Assembly: GCA_030562195.1 (NCBI GenBank)
Contig: JAUJPP010000012.1
Span: 7,192,001-7,256,000 of the forward strand
Reading direction: 5' to 3'
Length of the DNA stretch: 64,000 bases
Origin: Nipponacmea schrenckii
Taxonomy: Eukaryota; Mollusca; Gastropoda; Lottiidae
A program made the translations under genes and the position numbers. Under the pieces are notes generated by a model. It made no database searches. It saw nothing but the letters and a program-made list of their open reading frames with translations, and was not told where the DNA came from. This document shows positions 56,260 to 64,000 of the stretch, piece after piece (positions within the stretch are counted from its first letter, which is position 1; each line of letters opens with the position of its first letter).

Positions 56260-58423
56260 ATTTAACGTTTTAGTCCTTTCAAGTTAAATTCAGTAGTATC
56301 TATGTGATATTATTATCCATTCTCACCTCTGTATCACCTAGTAAAGGGAGATAATAAAATATAATCGAGAAGTGTCTTTAAGAAATATGAAAAAATTTAA
56401 ATTTCTCTTTAAGTACGAAATATTTCCAGTATGATACTATATTGAACAACAGCTGACACCCCTGATCCCTTATATCCCGAACCTTAATTGTACCACAAGG
56501 CCTGAGACAAAATGCATCGCTCGAACCGGCCCAAACTCAAATCGCACTATCGCACTATGCTTTATCTCAGCGTTTGCCTCAAATGATGCAACTCTTCAAA
56601 CCTGGTTAATTTAGTTCTCAACGCCGGCTTAAATGAAATAATTCGATTCAAATGGAATTCACGAAACTAGGATTACTTTCTACTGACTGACTTTACAAAG
56701 TTAAACACCTATCCATATTGTTGAATGCTGTCACAATATCCTTTCTCCTTCAAATTCACGAAAATGGTGCCAAGATAATCGCCCCCCCCCCCCTTATACA
56801 GCAGCACAGACGAAAGTACTTCTAAATACATATTACAAAATGATGATTTGATGGCGTATACCAGCCACCTTGGATTTGCCAATACAAAACTCAAATATTC
56901 GTTTCCCAGTGTGGTATTAAACCACGGGCTTTTCAACCTATCGATTTCAGGCTTTTCGCTCTTTCATATATTGACTTCAAAATAATTACCTAGGGGCGAG
57001 ACGTCATTATTTACTGTTCTTCATATATTTATTGACATAATAAATGATTTATATGAAAAATATGATAAATAAACATAACAAAATCTATATTAGAAGAATA
57101 CAGTCGTGGAATTATATTTGCATTATATTGGTAATCAGCAGTTGCCCATGGGACAGCGTTAGGACAAATTCTAGTGGACGGATATAAAATAACAGAACTC
57201 ATTAAACTAGCAGACTGAGTCTTTGATGGACAAATTGGATTGAAGCTAACAACAACAAATATATACCAGAAAAAAAAGAATGTACTACAGGGATCGTATT
57301 AGTTCTCTTAATTCAAACTATGCTGATAAAATCGAAATATATTATAGTAAATCAATTTGAAAGTAAACATTGAAAGTAAAAATACAGAACTAGTCTGACT
57401 TCTAATGACAAATTTTGCATTATTCGAAACTGTGGTATAAAATATTATTTGTTAATGATATAAACACCGTTTTTATATTACTGACGATGAAGTCTATTTC
57501 TGTAATTCATATAGAAATAAGGTGATGAAGAAATATGTGTCTGCATCTTAGATGTCCATTAGTTGTTCAATAATTTTCTGTCTATAATTTCAAACTTGAA
57601 ACGTCTGTGGGTGAAGCTTTAATGAATTGATAATTTAACCAACTTCATATTTCTATAAATCTTTCAACTCCGGTTCAATAATATCATTCCTCTTTTAGAT
57701 TTATATGTGTCAGACCTTATGCAAGGCCTTTTATATAAAGAAACATTATACGGGTACATGACTGATAAAATTGTAAGTGTTCATTGCTGAACATTCATTG
57801 GGAACACAGTGAGGAGACTAGACATTAACATACTACTACTTCACTTAGTATATACACTTAATAATTACTTATTAACAGAGAGCCTAATGGAGACGGTAAC
57901 AATTGGTTCTATTATCGTAAAATATTACTTTAATTATGATCGAAGCAATGTGAATAGTTTAAAATACCCCTAATATACTGTTCATCTAAGTATCACTAGA
58001 TCGCACCAAAACTAAAATTTCACTAAATATTGCGATTCCGCACGTCATGTTGATGGATTGAAACCAAGACAGGATCGTTTGAATTTGATGTTCATCGGTA
58101 TACTAAGCTACATTGTAAAAACCTAAAACTGTGGTATTTCTGTAAAACTTAATTTCAAATCGTAGATAAAGAACAACCTGCTACATGCGATTGGAAGTTG
58201 AATAGTGAAAATTAATTGATCAAATGACACTCAATGTTGTTCAGAAACTGTATTATATTACAACACGACTCTTGGTACTCTGCTACTATGCTTGTCTATG
58301 CGGCTTCTCTTTCTTTGAAACCATAATATCTTTATTTAGGTTTATTTGGTACATTATCTAATATCCAATAGAGAAATTTGTACATATGAACAAGGTTCCT
58401 GTCTAATTGTCTTCCGTAATCAC
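56260..58423. other. Region between O and the FAIM-like gene
   Basis: No gene is supported. A C12 run lies at 56782-56793. A fragment like the right end of the MITE (GGCGTATACCAGCCACC) lies at about 56850-56872. The rest is AT-rich and unrecognised. Confidence 0.5.
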
Positions 58424-59201
58424 CTACTCGTCCAGTTGCGTGGTTTCACAGTATATAGTAGCACCATCAACAAATAAATAGTTAGTCATTTCATTACCTT
58501 CCACATCACTAAATATATGAACGCTTGAAGAATCAATATTAAATTTTAGATCAAGATCGAAGCCTTTATCTGATATATATGCCTGAAATACAATGACATA
58601 TAACATAACTAGTCCGAAATTCTTTAAGGTAAATTGTTTATTCAGGTGGGCTAGATCCAGCGACAGATCATGTGCTCAATTTTGCAGTCGTTGAGTTAAG
58701 TTCCTATTAGCATTTGTCACTTGCAGTCGACCCGAGCCGCCCCAAGACAGTAACATCTCTTCAGCACACTTATGTGGCTAAAAACATCGAAGGTTTTAGC
58801 AAACATACTTTTGCGAAAAACTGTTTTACACAATTTAGAAGAATTCATTACTTACAGTACATGCTATTGGTTCATCATTTACAAATACATACATAATATC
58901 ACGTGCTGAAATAACAATATGAAACCGACTTAAATTGACAATATGAATATTAACGGAACAGAACAGAATGCTTTCAAAATCAATATATATTGAAGAACGT
59001 CATGTCGTTTTTGAGTTACATGTAGTTGTTGGATGTTTGAAATTCCATTCTATGCTTGTTTAGGACTTTATAGATATTTGTGTAGAGAGATACTGATAAT
59101 TATACTCACAAAATCCGATTTTGGTTGGTTTTCCTTGAATATTTGTTGTCCATTCACGAGTAATCTTTGGCAGACCGCTTTTATCTAGAGAACCAACCTT
59201 C
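58424..59201 (-). CDS. FAIM: FAIM-like protein, last three exons (partial)
   Basis: Minus-strand exons are 59201..59110, 58905..58856 and 58582..58424, with good CAG acceptors and GTGAGT/GTAAGT donors. Joined in phase they give about 100 residues, from KVGSLDKSGLPKITREW through DIMYVFVNDEPIACTAYI to NYLFVDGATIYCETTQLDE and a stop. Compared from memory with the C-terminal half of Fas apoptotic inhibitory molecule 1, the spacing of the T-x-x-W, G, I, D-x-M, V and N residues agrees without gaps, then G, F, I and a final VD-x-x-x-I. FAIM1 is a small cytosolic all-beta protein that opposes apoptosis and protein aggregation. The N-terminal exons are not found; they may lie beyond the upstream Penelope-like element or be lost. 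There is no signal peptide here and no relation to the repeat-protein cluster. Confidence 0.55.
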
Positions 59202-59739
59202 CTGAAATTCAATGGATGGATTCTTTAGTCTCAGTCATTTTAAATCATCATCAAATATTCATCCAATGAGTCAGAAAATGTATATTCTCTGTAACGAACA
59301 TGGAATTCTACTTTACATTATATACTCAATACACTGATTGATTGAACCTTTGAACCAGTATGCTTACTGATAACACAAATAATCCATGTATATCTGTAGA
59401 TAATCTGATTAACATAAGTCAAAAATGCCTTTTGAGATTTTGAGATCTTGGAATTTTTTAGACCATATGCTTTTTGCAAAAATACAAATGGAGAAGGAAA
59501 TAGATTGTCTGTAACTTCTGGCATAAGAAGGGTATGCATAATAAAAATTGGTTACATATTGTATAAGAAGAATTTCGGCAATCTACATAGATAAGAAGGT
59601 TATTCGCTACATATATTCTTAAGAAGACAATCACATAATTATATAATGTTTATAAGACATATGGAAATAGGTGTAGGTAAAGAAGCACGAGATATATATA
59701 TATTCCATTTCTTGTGTTCTCAATGGCTTCTCTTAGTTT

Positions 59740-60740
59740 CTTAGTGTTCCAGTAGTTTTAGAGGTTAAAACTTCCACTTTCTTGTACCTGACTCGGTACT
59801 TCCTTTCTTTACAATAGTGTTCTGCCACTGCCGAGTCTTCAAGGTTTACGATTGTTTTATGGCAGTTTTATGTTCCTCTAGTGTAACTGAAAAAGGTCTG
59901 GATATTTCCCCAACGTATGACTTATTGGAGCTGCAATTTATTCTGTATATTACGCCTTTCGGGTCAGGGTTGGCTCCTTCTTTTCTGCATGGATGAGGGT
60001 CTTTGGTGAAGTTATCCCAGAAAACGTTACTTTGGCTCATACTGTGGCTCCTATGTTTTTTTAATATGATGGCTGGTTTAGGTGTATGGTCTTTTGCGGG
60101 ATGGCATTAATTTCCTTATTCATAATTTTGTTTACTAAATATCGGGTCGGATATTCATTTAGATTGATGAAGGTTTTTTTAGGGGGTTTAGTTCCTCATT
60201 TAGGGCGGCGTCATTGAATCATATAAAATTGGCTCGTCCTGTGAGCGTTGAGATGTCTTGACTATAGCTAGAGGTTTTATGGACGTATTGATCAGTATGG
60301 GTTGGTTTTCTGTAGACTGGTGGGGTTAATTAGTTACCATTACATTAAGGAATGACAGCTGATGATTCTGGGATTTATTTTCTATAGTGAATTGTATCCG
60401 TGGATTGAAACTGTTTAGGTGGAGTTCTTTAGTATCTTTATCTGTCTCGACAATGACAAAGGTGTCAACCACTTTCCTGATTGTAGGTGATATAGAGCTG
60501 ATAATAAGGCATTTTCTTCAAAATGTGTTAGGAAGATTTCTTTGAGTAGCGGGCTGATCGGCGATCCCATATGTAGACCGTGTATCTATTGGAAAATTTA
60601 TCCTTTGCATATGAGGTATTTTGTGGACACACATAGTTTTATCATTTCAGCGATACCGTTTTGCCTTGTATTGAGTTCCAGGATGATATTTGCGAGCCGA
60701 TTAGCGAGAATACCAATGGCTGTGTCGGCACATTAGTATA
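59740..60740 (-). mobile_element. Penelope-like retroelement remnant
   Basis: Minus-strand order: reverse-transcriptase pieces LNTRQNGIAEMIKLCVSTKY, IHGLHMGSPISPLL, VVDTFVIVETD (60680-60420) and TPPVYRKPTHTDQYVHKTSS (60330-60250), then a GIY-YIG-type endonuclease piece GVIYRINCSSNKSYVGEISR with EEHKTAIKQS (59970-59850). This order, reverse transcriptase followed by GIY-YIG nuclease, is specific to Penelope-like elements. Stops and frame shifts break it. Confidence 0.75.
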
Positions 60741-60779
60741 TGTCCATAACGTCATAGCTTGTGACGCTGAACTGTTGAA

Positions 60780-62412
60780 TTGAATAACGAAGGATATTAT
60801 CTGAATCATTTACGATGTTCAAGACAAAATGTTCCCTTTAAGAACAACCTGTTATTGAATATTTGGTTGATGTAAACTTGTAAAATCGGTGTGATTTTCC
60901 ATAGCTTATTCCTACAAGGAAGGCGTTATGGAATACAATCGAAGATATGTAAGATTTCATCGGTGTAAGTTTCAATCGCGTATCACATAGCCTTTCCGTT
61001 GAAAGCGTTATCTATTGAATGCAATCGTAGATGTGTAAGATTACAGACAGCAGTGTCATAATAATACTAAGGAGTGTTTCAGTGCATAGCAACACATATC
61101 AATAATAAATATGTTCCTCATCTTGGCACAAAATCTAATTTACTGACCCTAAAATCAACCTGTTTATCCTGATCGTCATGGAATGGTTTCTGATCTTATT
61201 GGTCTGAAAAACTCTAGAAAAATGAGGTAAAAAAAAAACAATATAAATTTATATTTATGATATCACATATCGTGTTTCAATTCATGATCTTAAATTAGAA
61301 CTTACCGACTTACCGCATTTTTTTTTAAATACCTGTCCTGTAGTACATATTTCATAATGATTTTCAAAGAGTACAATAAGCCAAGGTGAATATTTATAAG
61401 GAAAATATTAACTAAGGAAATATAATGCTGATCACGAACTTACCAAGCATGTGCATAGTTTGATATCCAAAGAAGAGAATCATAATATTTACTATCTGTT
61501 AATATAACGTCTTAAAGCAACATAAGAATAAGAATCAATACTGGGTTTCTTTTATGCTTAAAGGTGAAAACAAAGGATATAGAGAACAATGTAGACATTC
61601 GTGTAGAATATCTAAGACAAGTCTTTAACTAGCTCAACCAGTAAGACAAAAAAATCAATCCACCTTCAACACTGTAACTTTAGACAAGTTTTGTATTCAG
61701 AAATATCCTTTTCATGTCATTATGCAATTGTAATTACACATTTAGATGCAATTACTATCAGAAATTTCTTGAGAGGAAGTTGAGGTCACTGCGATACACG
61801 TCGATAAAAAGTGCCCTTGACATATTCAGCACAGGGAACTTGTAATTTTATATTGTAATTGATAACGATGAGCGTTATATTTTTTCTGTTACGCTTCATT
61901 AAAATGCAATGAACAGTATACATTATAAAAGAACTGTGTGCAATCATTTCATCCATGTTTTATCACATTTACTAAGTTTGGCTTTATTTACATCACAATG
62001 GAATTAAACATGATCAAATAATTCTCGAATAAATAGGTAAAGTAAATTATGGACTGAATGTTAAACTGGTCTTTTCCCTTATTTTATTGGTACGAAAAAA
62101 ATCTTTTTGCTTTTAAGGAAAGACTTATTTTTAGTCAATTTGAGTTCAAATCTGATTTCTACCCGCAAGCTGTAGATTTTATGCAATTTTTATGTCAAAA
62201 AATCAAAATAATCTAGCATTATTATAGAACAGTGCAGTGAAACAGCCACAAATAAATAATGTTATAGAGAAAACAAAAAATAAAATTCAAATGTGATTTT
62301 AGATTATTGGCTGTGCCGTATTTTTTGGAATTAGTCTATATCCAAAAGTTAGATAAGCATCTTTCAGAACATCATCACAGCTGATAAAAGTTTACTAGCT
62401 TTTGTCTGCATT
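60780..62412. other. AT-rich region upstream of the Penelope-like remnant
   Basis: No gene could be supported. A possible minus-strand exon start near 61480 (ATG, peptide MILFFGYQTMHML, donor GTAAG near 61441) could not be linked to any other exon. Confidence 0.4.
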
Positions 62413-62680
62413 TTAGTCAGGCAGGAATACGTGTTGGTAACTTTTGCCTTGGTACACTCCTCGTTTAATGCTCCAGCAGTAGTCGGCCATCATACTTTCG
62501 TCCCAGTGCCCTTGCCAGCGTTCTTTCTTGATCTTTAGGTCTTGATGGAATCGCTCTCCTTGTCCGTCACTCACTGCCCCCAGGTTGTCAGGGAACTGAA
62601 CTAGGTGGCTGTTCAAATCATGAAGCTTGGTGCTCATGATGCACCCAAGATCGCAAAGAGCATCCTGTTCACCTCAATGT
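62413..62680 (-). pseudogene. Fragment of a GAVSDEHGERFHQD-type repeated gene
   Basis: The minus strand reads ALCDLGCIMSTKLHDLNSHL, then FPDNLGAVSDGQGERFHQDL, then QGHWDESMMADYCWSIKRG, with a stop at 62413. From memory the same block, with a core near NLGAVSDEHGERFHQD, recurs in many arthropod and mollusc genomes as a multi-copy gene of unknown function, often next to transposons. Only this block is present and the frame fails upstream. Confidence 0.55.
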
Positions 62681-64000
62681 TGTTGAATAAAACAAAGGAT
62701 AAAACAAAGGATAAACATGCTGCTCTCCCCAAGGTGGTCATCTTGACTACAAAATGATTATCACCAATGAGGCTTCGAATCTGTGGGCCATCAAACACAC
62801 CTTTGATCCTCTGAAATGAAAACCGAGATGATGTGTTGGAAACATATATCTTCGGTATTTAGTTCCTTGTCTAATTGTCTAAGAAGAAAGCTGACCAGAA
62901 CTGCTCAGAACTCTAGTAGTCGTTTTACAAATACACGGAATGACCACTAGCCACTGCCCCATAAACATTGCCATTATAGAAAAGAACACACTTTGGTTTG
63001 CGTTTTTAACCGTCTACAAATATTCCCCATTCATTTGGACAATATTGAGGAACACCCAGTTCTTTTAGAAACCCTTGGATATTATGGTAGTAAACAAACT
63101 GTCTGCCTTCTTATATATGGTTTATGTACGTTCACAATTACACAAACCTCAAATTGCATGAAAACTAGAGCTGTGGAGAAAAACTAATTTCAGATTTGAA
63201 ATCAGGGGATAAAACTCCTTTAGAATCAATTAAAACATCCAATACATCCATAGTGTTCTCCAGTCTTATAAGTATATGTATTAGTTAATTCAGAACACCA
63301 CAATTACAGAAACAAGGAATTATGTCTTTTACGTAGATTAAAAATTATAATCGATTGCATTACAAAGAAGAATTTTTTTATATGGTTAATGCCCTGATGA
63401 GAATTATCAACTACACCAAGCTTCATCAAAAATTGCAAAGAATTGTGTCTTATAGGGCGTCGATTGGTGAATGTATCTACGGAAAAGTGTGGCGACTTAA
63501 AACTATTTGTGTTGGAGAAGAAGATATTGTTTTCTTAACGTTATATTAGGTATGTTATATTATAATGATAATAAATTTTAATATGAAGTTCATTATGTCC
63601 AAGCAAAATAAACATTAATCATTTTCCATGGATTGATAATTTTATAACCTATACATCAACATTGTATAACTACATCAAGACCACGAAATATCAACTATTG
63701 GATTTTTACGTATTCATTCAATTGTTCCATTGAACTAACGTGTTCATGTCTTGTGAACAGCTTTCAGCAAATTAACTGATAGAAAATATAAATAGATTCC
63801 AACTATTCAACCCTCACACTTATTTATACTGACAATGGGTGACATTAGCAATATAAAGAAATCATCGTGGCGTTTAGTATCAGGAAGTACTCATTTTTAA
63901 AATAATTGTTGTATTCAACAGGCTTAATATTTCATTACAGTCTGAAGCATTTTATAATGTGGTCTCCATTTATATTTCATAGAAATACATACATCAATAA
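62681..64000. other. Right end of the window
   Basis: No gene is supported. A TATA-like ATATAAATAG near 63787 lies about 48 bp before an ATG (63836), which would give a 21-codon frame. It resembles the promoter spacing of the cluster genes but has no signal peptide or clear donor. Confidence 0.35.

Noticed and set aside
57830..57905. TATA-like TATATAC followed by ATGGAGACG and GTAACA as another cluster first exon
   Set aside because: No second exon with a signal peptide follows on that strand within the expected distance.

Overview
Eukaryotic, AT-rich, intron-containing DNA, most likely from a mollusc. That placement is an inference from the low GC content, the mix of LINE, Penelope-like, LTR and SINE-like debris, and a dispersed repeat with ACGCCCAC-type ends. 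No single marker fixes the species. There is one 500-base run of N (38946-39445).

The window is dominated by a cluster of at least 16 small secreted-protein genes between about 3.1 and 56.2 kb. I label them A1 (3108), A2 (6786), B (9215), C (13345), D (18238), E (24734, minus), F (29546, minus), H (30428), G (33242, minus), I (35148), J (37122), K (46724), L (50805), M (about 52957), N (54735, minus) and O (55578). Nearly all share one plan: a TATA box about 50-90 bp before the ATG, a mini first exon of 5-8 codons ending in phase 0 inside the signal peptide, one intron of about 0.1-0.7 kb, then a second exon with the rest of the protein. In 13 of 16 the signal peptide is followed by a furin-type R-x-(K/R)-R site whose next residue is always Gln. 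L and M have furin-type sites followed by other residues, and D has none. The mature parts are low in complexity and differ greatly: Ala-Gln repeats (A1, A2), Tyr-Gln-Asn (B), Glu-Gln-Tyr (C, D, E), Tyr-Asp-Pro-Ala (F, G, N), Pro-rich Met-Asp-Pro-Phe (H), Gly-Tyr-Ser-Asn (I, K), Tyr-Gln-Ala-Gly (J), Gly-rich plus Arg/Asp helices (L, M). They look like structural or extracellular-matrix proteins (shell, periostracum, mucus, adhesive or capsule). The sequence does not say which.

Outside the cluster, the left edge holds the last exons of an NDOR1 orthologue (1-786). The right part holds the last three exons of a FAIM-like gene on the minus strand (58424-59201), with a Penelope-like element upstream. 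Mobile-element remains are a LINE at about 39.4-42.7 kb, further LINE fragments near 5.3, 20.1-21.2 and 43.5-44.1 kb, an LTR-retroelement integrase at 26.1-27.2 kb, a 393-bp hAT-like MITE at 11804-12196, a tRNA-type SINE near 44.3 kb, and several copies of the ACGCCCAC-type repeat.

The cluster is growing by duplication. A1/A2 and F/G are recent pairs with long homologous flanks, and N is an older relative of F/G.
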